Of a stretch of 7,753 nt of DNA, positions 1 through 6,236 are shown one piece after another (position 1 is the first letter of the stretch; each line of letters opens with the position of its first letter). A program made the position numbers and the translations under genes. The notes under the pieces are model-generated. The model made no database searches. It worked only from the letters and a program-made list of their open reading frames with translations, and was not told the DNA's origin. Source of the DNA: an uncultured Campylobacter sp. (GTDB lineage Bacteria > Campylobacterota > Campylobacteria > Campylobacterales > Campylobacteraceae); the NCBI GenBank assembly GCA_905373295.1, contig CAJPSJ010000088.1, positions 1 to 7,753 of the forward strand. Direction: 5' to 3'.

Positions 1-30
1 GACGAGCTGGAAAACAGGATGTGCAAGTAA
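1..30 (+). CDS. 3' tail of a plus-strand gene (nine codons), mostly outside the window
   Basis: Reading from the first base, frame 1 gives DELENRMCK followed by TAA at 28-30. The same nine codons plus stop occur in inverted orientation at 222-193, where the frame stays open for another 19 codons upstream. The charged, helical-looking peptide and its exact conservation in both copies suggest the end of a real protein that converges on the minus-strand genes. The protein cannot be identified from nine residues, and the frame is supported only by the duplication. It could equally be non-coding repeat sequence. Confidence 0.3.
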   Translation, partial: DELENRMCK

Positions 31-81
31 ATTTAAAATTTTAAAAGCCGCGACGCAAAACGTAAATTTAAACAGCAGCGC

Positions 82-120
82 AAATTTAGCCGCAAGGACC
101 TGCGCAAATCGGCTAAATTT
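82..120. repeat. Hairpin within the inverted-repeat spacer
   Basis: AAATTTAGCCG at 82-92 is the exact reverse complement of CGGCTAAATTT at 110-120, with a 17-nt loop. It lies about 50 nt after the stop of the candidate plus-strand gene tail. It could act as a transcription terminator or mRNA-end stem between converging genes, but there is no clean run of T on either side, so intrinsic termination is uncertain. Confidence 0.55.
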
Positions 121-192
121 AAAATTTCACGGCGCAGCTTTTATCGCTGAGCTAGGTTGGCGCCTCCTCTTGCCGCTTTTAAAATTTTAAAT

Positions 193-279
193 TTACTTGC
201 ACATCCTGTTTTCCAGCTCGTCCATAAGCGCGGCTATGTCATCATCAATCGCACCTTGCCGCTGTTGCTCGTTGAAATT
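193..279 (-). pseudogene. Inverted copy of a gene 3' end (28 codons, no start)
   Basis: On the minus strand the frame is open from just after a TAA at 282-280 to a TAA at 195-193, giving 28 codons that end in DDDIAALMDELENRMCK. The last nine codons and stop lie in the 48-bp inverted repeat and match 1-30 exactly. The peptide is acidic and amphipathic, unlike chance translation of the AT-rich surroundings. It has no usable start and no ribosome binding site, and is bounded upstream by a stop. I read it as a remnant or duplicated tail of the gene that ends at position 30. The product is unknown. Confidence 0.35.
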
Positions 280-285
280 TTACGC

Positions 286-323
286 GCCGCTTTAAATTTT
301 ACAAGCCGTAAATTTAAAGCGGC
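286..323 (-). terminator. Strong hairpin after the SDH-type proteinase gene, possible terminator
   Basis: GCCGCTTTAAATTT at 286-299 pairs perfectly with AAATTTAAAGCGGC at 310-323, giving a 14-bp stem with a 10-nt loop that starts 18 nt after the minus-strand stop codon. Position and strength fit a transcript end for the lipoprotein-proteinase unit. No uninterrupted T tract follows on the minus strand, so it may instead stabilise the mRNA 3' end or be a member of the AAATTT-based palindrome family seen in this intergenic region. Confidence 0.5.
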
Positions 324-341
324 ACGAAATCCAAAACCGCA

Positions 342-1373
342 CTAAATATAATAGATGCTGTTTTTGATATTTTTGCCGTCGAGTTCGTTTTTGCGCCACG
401 AGCTCTCGTCGTTTAGCACGATCCAGCGCTTCTCCTCCTCGCGGTAAAACCAATCCTTGTCGATCTGATAGTAGATCTGACATCCCAAAATTTCGATGAT
501 GTTGGCGATGTTGTTGTCGTGGTAGTTGTTCTCGTCGAAGTCGGTGAAGGTGCGCTGCCCCATCTCGGCGTAGAGCTCGTTTAAAATTTGAAGCATCTCG
601 CTTAGGCGCGTATCCATCTTCTCGACCTGAAGCCCAAGCTCGTTAGCCTCTCTGAATAAGATCGGATAGTCGTGCGACGGATAGCCGCTGTTTAGCTTGT
701 CGCTGATAAAGGCGATCTTTTGCTCATCTTCGAAGTGGTAGCGCAGAATTTCGCGGCAAATTTTAAGCGACAGGCTGCTTGCGCGATCGACGGCGCCGAA
801 AACGAGCGGATGGATATATTTGTAAAGCTCCTTGTACGGATTCTCGTCGTTCGGGCGCTCGTTGTTTTTCCAAAGCTTCACCACGCGGCTTAGCTCGTCC
901 ATCGAGACGTTGGCTTGGTCGTTGGTGTTCGTAACCGGCGAAAGCTCGTGTCGCAGCGAAGTATCGACCGACGTGAGATAACCTAGCGGTCCCATCAAAA
1001 TTTTATTCGCCCCAAGCGCCATCATCGTAGCCGCCGAAGCGCAGTTTGCCGGCACCAGCGCGATCAGCTCGTCGCAGTGGTTGCGCAGGATCGAGACGAT
1101 CTTAAGCGAGGCGATGCCGCTGCCGCCGTCAGATTTGATGTAAAGGTAGAGCTTTTCGAAATGCTTGCCCTTTAGGTGGTCGTTGATACTGATCGCGTCG
1201 TTGCCACAGACACTGCCCGCGCCCGAATTAAAATATGTAAGCAGCGGCGCGCCCAGATATTTCTCGATATTGGCGATCACCTCTTGCGTTTGCTTCATCA
1301 AAATAGGCGGTTGCTTCGCCGCCTTTTTGGCGCCCTGCTTCTGCGGCTCTTCGTCTTTGGATAAAAATCCCAT
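342..1373 (-). CDS. SDH-family Clp-fold serine proteinase with C-terminal extension
   Basis: A 343-residue protein of the SDH (PF01972) / SppA-like ClpP-fold group, predicted cytoplasmic because it has no signal peptide or membrane segment. The first 20 residues are Lys/Gln/Ala-rich. Family signatures are SDGGSG at 81-86 (oxyanion glycines), the nucleophile region VPANCASAATMMALGANKI with Ser113 as the likely catalytic serine, then MGPLGYLTSVD at 127-137. This last segment sits where relatives have a G-P-I-D motif, so the position is kept but the residues are changed. YPSHDYPI at 231-238 followed by EANELGL matches the family's late conserved block and offers His234 as a candidate catalytic His; His188 is another. 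Residues from about 255 onward, ending in an aromatic WFYREEEKRW patch, look like an extra region. The ATG has AAAGGA five bases upstream. The gene lies 27 bp after the second lipoprotein gene, so co-transcription is likely. Substrate unknown. Confidence 0.75.
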   Translation of the reverse strand: MGFLSKDEEPQKQGAKKAAKQPPILMKQTQEVIANIEKYLGAPLLTYFNSGAGSVCGNDAISINDHLKGKHFEKLYLYIKSDGGSGIASLKIVSILRNHCDELIALVPANCASAATMMALGANKILMGPLGYLTSVDTSLRHELSPVTNTNDQANVSMDELSRVVKLWKNNERPNDENPYKELYKYIHPLVFGAVDRASSLSLKICREILRYHFEDEQKIAFISDKLNSGYPSHDYPILFREANELGLQVEKMDTRLSEMLQILNELYAEMGQRTFTDFDENNYHDNNIANIIEILGCQIYYQIDKDWFYREEEKRWIVLNDESSWRKNELDGKNIKNSIYYI

Positions 1374-1400
1374 GTTTTTCCTTTCGTGTTGGTTTGGTTT

Positions 1401-2024
1401 TTAAAATTTTATCTTACAAATATCGCGCAATTTGTCCCGGTGCCACTTGATGCTCTCTTTCACCGTATTGCCTAGAGCCGTATGCGGACTTTGCAAAAAC
1501 GCCCTACTATTTTTTAGTCTTGAGCCCACGTATTCATAGCGCGAGATCACGTTTACGCTGGCGCTTTGCGACACCGAAGCCGAAAACGAGTATGAATAAA
1601 GCGGCGCGGAGGAAGCGTAGCCGCTAAAGTGCTCTTTTAGGCTTACGAATTTGCCCTCCGCAAAGGCCTTGCAAACGCCGCCGCTCGCGGAATACTCGGC
1701 GATTCGTAGCTCTTTATTGGGCGTAAAAACGTAGATCGTAAATTTATTTAGAGCTCTTTGCGAAATTTGATCCCCAGCCACGCTCACTCCTCTTTCGTCC
1801 GTAAATAGATAGAGATTGGAGCCCGCCTCTTCGTATTTTCCTAAGATCGCGTCATCTTTAAAAAGCACGCCGCCTGAAATTTTATACTCGGTGGCGGTCT
1901 GCCCATCATAGCTCATCATCACGGAATTTTCCGGATGCAGCTCGGCTTGCGAATACTTTACCTTCATACAGCCTGCGAGCAGCGCGACCGCCGCAAGCAG
2001 CGCCAAAATTTTAATTTTATCCAT
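1401..2024 (-). CDS. Lipoprotein of unknown function, paralogue of the upstream lipoprotein
   Basis: A 207-residue predicted lipoprotein. I use the ATG at 2024-2022 (MDKIKIL) rather than the ATG eight codons earlier, because GAGG sits five bases before it and the signal peptide then has a normal length. The earlier start would also overlap the preceding stop. Lys-rich n-region, hydrophobic core and lipobox LLAGC place the lipidated cysteine at residue 19. The mature protein shares an ordered set of features with the neighbouring lipoprotein: YDG (39-41), LGKY, SNLYLFTDERG, ALN then a beta-like stretch (91-100), and a GVC...GKFV segment (116-127). This points to tandem duplication. I recognise no named family. 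After about residue 130 the Ser/Tyr-rich segment diverges from its neighbour. It begins 14 nt after the preceding stop and is followed closely by the Clp-fold proteinase gene. Confidence 0.75.
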   Translation of the reverse strand: MDKIKILALLAAVALLAGCMKVKYSQAELHPENSVMMSYDGQTATEYKISGGVLFKDDAILGKYEEAGSNLYLFTDERGVSVAGDQISQRALNKFTIYVFTPNKELRIAEYSASGGVCKAFAEGKFVSLKEHFSGYASSAPLYSYSFSASVSQSASVNVISRYEYVGSRLKNSRAFLQSPHTALGNTVKESIKWHRDKLRDICKIKF

Positions 2025-2026
2025 AA

Positions 2027-2033
2027 CTCCCTC
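2027..2033 (-). promoter_or_regulatory. Ribosome binding site deciding the second lipoprotein start
   Basis: GAGGGAG on the minus strand, with GAGG five bases from the ATG at 2024. It lies inside the longer open frame that starts at 2048, so it favours the internal ATG. Confidence 0.6.
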
Positions 2034-2038
2034 GAAGT

Positions 2039-2650
2039 TTATCTGCAAAAATCGTCTAAGACCATGGTTTTAAGACCCTCGATCGTCTTTTTGAAAAAAC
2101 CAGCCACAGCCAACTCCTCCGCGATATATTTCGTATCTTTGCGATCGACCGCTTTTTCAAAATTCATATTTTTATATGCGCTTAGTCCTTTCGAGCTCAT
2201 ATTTTGCACCGAGCTCTCGCTTTTTGAAATTCTACCGTCCGCATAAAGCCAATCGCCGTCTTTAAACATATTTGAAGTATAGTCGAAATTTACGTATCTG
2301 CCTGCATTATAGACGCTACAAATCCCATCTTTGTGCCAAACGCTAAATACCATTGCCCTTTCGTCGTTAAAAAGATAAAATTTCATCCGCTTGGCATTCA
2401 GCGCAGACTTGTAGTTATTGCCGTAAGACTTGCCCGCTTCATCAAGCACAAGCATCCTAAACTCGCTTCCATCCATAGAATACACGCCTAAATTTTTGCC
2501 GTTTTCATACAGATCCTCGCCCGCAAATTTATAGATCACGGTTTTGTTGCCGTCGTAAAATTTAAACTCCTTATCGCTCTTAGCCGGGCGCAATATCCCG
2601 CACCCTCCAAGTAGTGCCGCCAAAACGGCAAAAATTATAAAATTTTTCAT
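2039..2650 (-). CDS. Lipoprotein of unknown function, first of a tandem pair
   Basis: A 203-residue predicted lipoprotein. The signal peptide MKNFIIFAVLAALLGGC ends in the lipobox LLGGC with Cys17 as the modified residue, and the residue after Cys is Gly. The ATG is preceded by a full AAGGAG six bases away. The mature part shows YDG (32-34), YKF, LGVY (54-57), LDEAGKSYG, ALN (83-85), FYLFNDERA (91-99) and DGIC...GRYV (108-120), matching the downstream lipoprotein in the same order. A shared cysteine (Cys111 here, Cys118 there) is kept. The C-terminal part is helical and charged, ending in VLDDFCR with another cysteine. No known domain is recognised. It is probably the first gene of the transcript that continues through the second lipoprotein and the proteinase, since a 348-bp gap lies upstream. 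Confidence 0.8.
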   Translation of the reverse strand: MKNFIIFAVLAALLGGCGILRPAKSDKEFKFYDGNKTVIYKFAGEDLYENGKNLGVYSMDGSEFRMLVLDEAGKSYGNNYKSALNAKRMKFYLFNDERAMVFSVWHKDGICSVYNAGRYVNFDYTSNMFKDGDWLYADGRISKSESSVQNMSSKGLSAYKNMNFEKAVDRKDTKYIAEELAVAGFFKKTIEGLKTMVLDDFCR

Positions 2651-2656
2651 CCATTA

Positions 2657-2692
2657 CTCCTTAAATTCCAATCCGACGCCGTAAATTTTATC
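2657..2692 (-). promoter_or_regulatory. Putative promoter -10 and ribosome binding site of the lipoprotein unit
   Basis: On the minus strand TGGATAAAATTT (within 2683-2694) resembles an extended -10 element with the T/A-rich character used by the Campylobacter housekeeping sigma factor. AAGGAG follows at 2662-2657, before the ATG at 2650. There is no clear -35, as is usual in this genus. The same AT words occur throughout the gap, so this is weak evidence. Confidence 0.3.
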
Positions 2693-2962
2693 CAGTTTCA
2701 TCCACGCGCTTTAAATACGCGCCCTAAAGCTCTAGCGTGAAATTTTACCGCGCCGCCGCCGCGCATTGAAATTTTGGCGAAGTGGCTTTAACACGCCTGC
2801 GCCTTAAAATTTCCATGTCGCATGCTTTGAAATTTCGCTGCCGCGCCGCAGCCAATCTCTCGCGACCTGAAATTTTCGCACGCCGCGCATATTGCGATAT
2901 CACGCCCTAAAATTCCTTCGCCGCACCTTGCCATCGTATCGCAAGCCCTACCTTAAAATTTC

Positions 2963-2979
2963 AAGGCGTTTTGCGCCCT
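2963..2979 (-). terminator. Weak terminator candidate after the djlA-like gene
   Basis: Twenty bases after the stop, the minus strand reads AGGGCG-CAAAA-CGCCTT, a six-pair stem with one G-T wobble, followed by GAAATTTT. The short stem and the impure T run make it a modest candidate for ending the purL-djlA transcript. Confidence 0.35.
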
Positions 2980-2998
2980 CAAATTTTAAAATTTCGCC

Positions 2999-3973
2999 TT
3001 ACTTCTCGCCGAACCGCTCCTTTAAAATTTTATACGCCTCATTGATCTCCTGAAGCCTCTTCGTGCCCTCTTGGATGATCTCCTCGTCCGCGCCCTTGCC
3101 CATTAGGATGTCGGGATGGTATTTTTTCACGAGCTCGCGATATTTTTTCTTGATCTCGCTAAACGTAGCGTCCTTGGAGAGCCCCAAAATTTCATACGGA
3201 TCTCTTTTGCTTTTGGCCGACCCGTAGCCTTGCGAGCCGCCACCCGAGCCAGAATACCCGCCGTCATATCCGCCCGAACTTTGCGAGCCTCCATAGCCCG
3301 AACCCGTCGTGCCGCCATAGCCATAGCCGGTGCCGCCGCCATAACTGCTGCTTCCGTAGCCGCCGGTGCTTCTGCCTCCGTATTTATCCCAATACCCGCC
3401 GCTTCTTGTGCTATAGCCGTCGTATTCGTCGTAAGCGGAATCGCTTTGCGCGCCGCCGTTTTCGTAATAGGTGCCGTAAAAGCTGCGCTCAAAGGTCGCA
3501 AACATCTGGCTTTGGATATGCTCGGGCAAGCCCAATCCGTCGCAAATCTGCGAGATCGTGCGCCGCTCTGCCGCGCTAAAACCGCGATCGACGTAGGCTA
3601 AATTTAAAAAGAAATAGATTAGCCCCGTTTTGCGGCTCGGGCTCGGGCGGTAGGTTTGGTTATATTTCTCGGCGAGCTCGCGTACGTTTGCGAGGTTTTC
3701 TTTCTCGAGCTTATAAACGAGCTTCAGCGCCTCGCGTTCGCGTTCGCCAGCGCCCATTTGGCGCACCAAATCGTCTAAAATTTCGCTTATCATCGCGGCT
3801 TCGGACTCGCTTACGTACCCGTCGCTTTTGGCGACCTTGGCCAGAAGCGCTACTAAAATTTTAGCCTCTGCTAGCTGCATTTGTGCCTTGCCGCGATAGC
3901 CGGAGTTGCCGAGAGCCCCGCCGATCTGCGCGAAAATATACAGCGCGATTAAAAGAAATATGATGCTAAGCAC
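2999..3973 (-). CDS. djlA: DjlA-like membrane-anchored J-domain co-chaperone with TerB-like domain
   Basis: A 324-residue protein with DjlA architecture. It has one N-terminal membrane segment (residues 2-21, Gly-containing), a TerB-like helical domain (about 33-165) with the paired acidic motifs [12 protein letters not shown] and [11 protein letters not shown], a long linker, and a C-terminal J domain (258-324) with the essential HPD at 286-288. The J domain should stimulate DnaK ATPase at the cytoplasmic face of the inner membrane. The [11 protein letters not shown]...[11 protein letters not shown] ending resembles DjlA. The linker (about 192-252) is almost only Gly, Ser, Tyr, Thr and Gln, making the protein longer than E. 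coli DjlA (about 270 residues). The start is GTG, three bases after the purL stop, with only a weak GAAGA upstream, so translation is probably coupled to purL. A later start would lose the membrane anchor. Confidence 0.85.
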   Translation of the reverse strand: MLSIIFLLIALYIFAQIGGALGNSGYRGKAQMQLAEAKILVALLAKVAKSDGYVSESEAAMISEILDDLVRQMGAGEREREALKLVYKLEKENLANVRELAEKYNQTYRPSPSRKTGLIYFFLNLAYVDRGFSAAERRTISQICDGLGLPEHIQSQMFATFERSFYGTYYENGGAQSDSAYDEYDGYSTRSGGYWDKYGGRSTGGYGSSSYGGGTGYGYGGTTGSGYGGSQSSGGYDGGYSGSGGGSQGYGSAKSKRDPYEILGLSKDATFSEIKKKYRELVKKYHPDILMGKGADEEIIQEGTKRLQEINEAYKILKERFGEK

Positions 3974-3976
3974 GCG

Positions 3977-6172
3977 CTAATCTTCGCTCTTTACGATCTT
4001 AGCAAACTCGCCGAAGTAAATTTCTTTTAGCGCGCCAAGGTTTTTACGGACGGAATTTATGCGAAACGTTTCGCCGCCGCTGGTGCCTAGTCGCATTAAG
4101 CTTAGCCCGTATTTTGCGGCCAGCTCTTTAAATTTCGCCTCGTCGCGGACGCCGAAAATCGCGCGCGAAAAGCTCTCGTCGAAAATATCTCTGCTATCAT
4201 CGCAGCTCATCTCAAACTCGCCGCCTACGCCGCCTACGCACGCCATCTTCGCAAGCGTGATCGCCACGCCGCCGATTCCTACGGAGTTTGCAAATTCCAA
4301 AACCCCGCTCTTGCCTGCTTCTATCGCGAAGTCCCACAGCGCGCGCTCTGCCTTTAAATTTAACTCAGGCAGGCTGCCTGCGACGCGGTTTTCTACCGCT
4401 TTCATATAAAGCGAGCCCGCAAAAACGCCCTTCGTATCGCCTACCAGATAAACGCTCACGCCGCTAGCGCAAAAATCGCTAGGGATGATCTCGCCCTCGT
4501 TCGCGCCCACGCATACGATCGCGGGAGTGGGCTGGATGCTAACGCCGCCCGTTTCGTTATAAAGACTTACGTTGCCGCTGATGACCGGGGTATTTAGCGC
4601 GGCGCAAGCCTGCTTGATCCCCTCGCAGCCCTGCGCGAACTGCCACATGACCTCGGGATTTTGCGGATTGCCGTAGTTTAGGCAGTCGGTGATGGCTAGA
4701 GGCGTCGCGCCGCTCATGGCGACCTTTCGCCCCGCCGATGCTACCGCGAGTGCCGCACCTATGCGAGGATGGACGTAATTCATCCGCGTGTTGCAGTCCG
4801 CAGCCATCGCGAGCTTTACGCCGTTTTGCTTAACGCGCAGCACCGCAGCGCCCAGCATGCCGGGACGCTTGGCGGAGTTTAGCCCTACGTTGGCGTCGTA
4901 TTGATCGTAGATGTAGGATTTATTTAGCACTTCGGGGTCCTCAAAAATTTTATCAAACGCCGCGTCCAGCTCGCGCTCGCTTGCACCGCAACCGCATAAA
5001 TTTTGTTGCGCGATCTGCGCCATATATGCAGGCTCTTTTATCGGGCGATCCAGCACGGGCGCCGCCTCGCTAAGCGGCTCGATCGGGATAACGCCCGCCA
5101 GCTCGCCGTGCCAAAAAAGCTCCATCTTGCCGCTATCCGTCACCTCGCCGATGACGGCGGCGTCGAGATCCCATTTGGCAAAAATTTCTTTGATTTTCTC
5201 CTCGCAGCCCTTTTTGGCGCAGATCAGCATGCGCTCTTGGCTCTCGCTTAGCATCAGCTCATACGGGCTCATCCCCTCCTCGCGCATCGGTACGCGGTCC
5301 AAATTTAATCTCATGCCGCTGCCGCTGCGCCCCGCCATCTCAAAGCTGCTTGAAGTAAGTCCCGCGGCACCCATATCCTGGATACCCACGACGTAGTCTG
5401 TCTTAAAAAGCTCCAAACACGCCTCCATCAGCAGCTTTTCGGCGAACGGATCGCCCACCTGCACGGTCGGGCGCAGGGATCTGTTCTCCTCGCTGAAGCT
5501 ATCGCTAGCCATCACGGCTCCTCCGAGCCCGTCGCGACCCGTCTTAGAGCCCACGTAGATCACGCTATTGCCCACGCCTTCGGCCCTGCCGTAGAAAATT
5601 TCATCCTTTTTAACGATACCCAGAGCAAAGGCATTAACCAAAATATTGCCGTCAAAGCTCTTATCGAAGCTCGTCTCGCCGCCTATCGTAGGGATGCCCA
5701 TGCAGTTGCCGTAGTGCGCGATGCCCGCGACCGCGCCTTTTAGCAGATATCGCTGCTTGCGCGCATTTTCGCTCCTTCCTCGCACCTCGCCGAAGTGAAG
5801 CGAGTTCATATTGGCCTCGACGCGCGCGCCCATCGTAAAGATATCGCGCAGTATCCCGCCCACGCCGGTCGCAGCCCCCTGAAACGGCTCTATGAAGCTA
5901 GGGTGGTTGTGGCTTTCCATCTTAAAAACCGCAGCCATACCGCCGCCGATGTCGATGACGCCTGCGTTTTCGCCGGGACCTTGGATGACCCAAGGCGCCT
6001 TGGTCGGAAAGCCGCTTAAGTATTTTTTGCTCGATTTGTAGCTGCAGTGCTCGCTCCACATCGCGCTAAAAATCCCAAGCTCAAGCAGATTCGGCTCGCG
6101 ACCTAAAATTTTTAAAATTTTTTCATGTTCTTCGTCTGAAATTTTATGTGCCGCTATCGTTTTTTTATCCAT
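3977..6172 (-). CDS. purL: Phosphoribosylformylglycinamidine synthase subunit PurL
   Basis: A 731-residue PurL of the small, Bacillus-like type, which works with PurS and the glutaminase PurQ. The complex converts FGAR, ATP and glutamine-derived ammonia to FGAM, the fourth step of de novo purine synthesis, in the cytoplasm. Visible family blocks are [12 protein letters not shown] (38-49) with the active-site His42, GPGENAG (65-71), KMESHNHPS (84-92), [14 protein letters not shown] (103-116), [10 protein letters not shown] (161-170), [10 protein letters not shown] (237-246), [12 protein letters not shown] (265-276), [10 protein letters not shown] (531-540) and [12 protein letters not shown] (632-643). 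The length fits an intact gene. The frame extends 12 codons upstream to a TTG, but the ATG at 6172 has AAGGG seven bases before it and starts at the expected N-terminus. The djlA-like gene follows after three bases. PurS and PurQ are not in the window. Confidence 0.97.
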   Translation of the reverse strand: MDKKTIAAHKISDEEHEKILKILGREPNLLELGIFSAMWSEHCSYKSSKKYLSGFPTKAPWVIQGPGENAGVIDIGGGMAAVFKMESHNHPSFIEPFQGAATGVGGILRDIFTMGARVEANMNSLHFGEVRGRSENARKQRYLLKGAVAGIAHYGNCMGIPTIGGETSFDKSFDGNILVNAFALGIVKKDEIFYGRAEGVGNSVIYVGSKTGRDGLGGAVMASDSFSEENRSLRPTVQVGDPFAEKLLMEACLELFKTDYVVGIQDMGAAGLTSSSFEMAGRSGSGMRLNLDRVPMREEGMSPYELMLSESQERMLICAKKGCEEKIKEIFAKWDLDAAVIGEVTDSGKMELFWHGELAGVIPIEPLSEAAPVLDRPIKEPAYMAQIAQQNLCGCGASERELDAAFDKIFEDPEVLNKSYIYDQYDANVGLNSAKRPGMLGAAVLRVKQNGVKLAMAADCNTRMNYVHPRIGAALAVASAGRKVAMSGATPLAITDCLNYGNPQNPEVMWQFAQGCEGIKQACAALNTPVISGNVSLYNETGGVSIQPTPAIVCVGANEGEIIPSDFCASGVSVYLVGDTKGVFAGSLYMKAVENRVAGSLPELNLKAERALWDFAIEAGKSGVLEFANSVGIGGVAITLAKMACVGGVGGEFEMSCDDSRDIFDESFSRAIFGVRDEAKFKELAAKYGLSLMRLGTSGGETFRINSVRKNLGALKEIYFGEFAKIVKSED

Positions 6173-6179
6173 TTTTTCG

Positions 6180-6184
6180 CCCTT
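6180..6184 (-). promoter_or_regulatory. Ribosome binding site deciding the purL start
   Basis: AAGGG on the minus strand, seven bases before the ATG at 6172. The upstream TTG alternative at 6208 overlaps one arm of a palindrome and has no comparable site. Confidence 0.6.
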
Positions 6185-6206
6185 TTCGCCGTTAAATTTA
6201 GGTTCC

Positions 6207-6232
6207 AATGATAGCTAAAATTTTCTATCATT
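6207..6232. promoter_or_regulatory. Palindrome upstream of purL, possible operator or promoter
   Basis: AATGATAG (6207-6214) and CTATCATT (6225-6232) form an exact 8-bp inverted repeat around a 10-base AT-rich centre, in the 64-nt gap between the glycosyltransferase stop and the purL ATG. On the minus strand TATCAT resembles a -10 hexamer, 36-41 nt before the ATG. It could be a regulator site for purine genes, a purL promoter, or a small mRNA stem. No regulator can be named. Confidence 0.35.
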
Positions 6233-6236
6233 TCGA

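Larger units (their letters stand above)
1..222. repeat. Perfect inverted repeat, arms of at least 48 bp, 126-bp spacer
   Basis: Bases 1-48 are the exact reverse complement of 175-222, with the first mismatch at 49/174. The left arm runs off the window, so the true arm length is unknown. Each arm carries a gene-like 3' end (DELENRMCK, stop) and then the AT-rich run AAATTTAAAATTTTAAAA. The spacer (49-174) holds another, smaller hairpin. No transposase or target-site duplication is visible. Options are an inverted duplication of a gene end, ends of a small non-autonomous element, an invertible segment, or an assembly or amplification fold-back. Confidence 0.9.
2651..2998. repeat. Gene-free gap with degenerate AAATTT-centred repeat units
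   Basis: This 348-bp gap between the djlA-like gene and the first lipoprotein has nine exact AAATTT words. They begin at 2683, 2740, 2769, 2807, 2830, 2870, 2956, 2981 and 2989 and are separated by GC-rich stretches. Three units are clearly alike: TGAAATTTT or TGAAATTTC followed by a CCGCGCC or CGCCGCGCA block (near 2739-2766, 2828-2854 and 2868-2893). The copies are too diverged for a CRISPR. I see no convincing gene on either strand. Confidence 0.5.

Noticed and set aside
1..222. Insertion sequence
   Set aside because: Although there is a long inverted repeat, the spacer is only 126 bp, with no transposase frame and no visible target-site duplication.
157..345. Plus-strand 62-codon open frame across the right repeat arm and the 286-323 hairpin
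   Set aside because: It runs antisense to the inverted gene-tail copy and through two palindromes, has no good ribosome binding site, and its composition reflects AAATTT words.
2788..2934. Minus-strand 48-codon cysteine-containing open frame starting with ATG at 2934
   Set aside because: No ribosome binding site. It lies wholly within the degenerate repeat tract, and the peptide has no recognisable signal or domain. Possible but unsupported.
2651..2998. CRISPR-like spacing of AAATTT words
   Set aside because: Repeats are short and diverged, spacing varies from about 8 to 45 bp, and no cas gene is nearby.
3116..3601. Plus-strand 161-codon alanine-rich frame and a minus-strand 124-codon frame over the djlA-like linker
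   Set aside because: Both are shadows of the repetitive GC-rich Gly/Ser/Tyr codons, which keep other frames open. The djlA-like frame has clear TerB-like and J domains on either side.
6173..6208. Longer PurL start (TTG, 12 extra codons)
   Set aside because: The extra residues are unlike the PurL N-terminus, the TTG overlaps one arm of a palindrome, and the ATG at 6172 has a better ribosome binding site.
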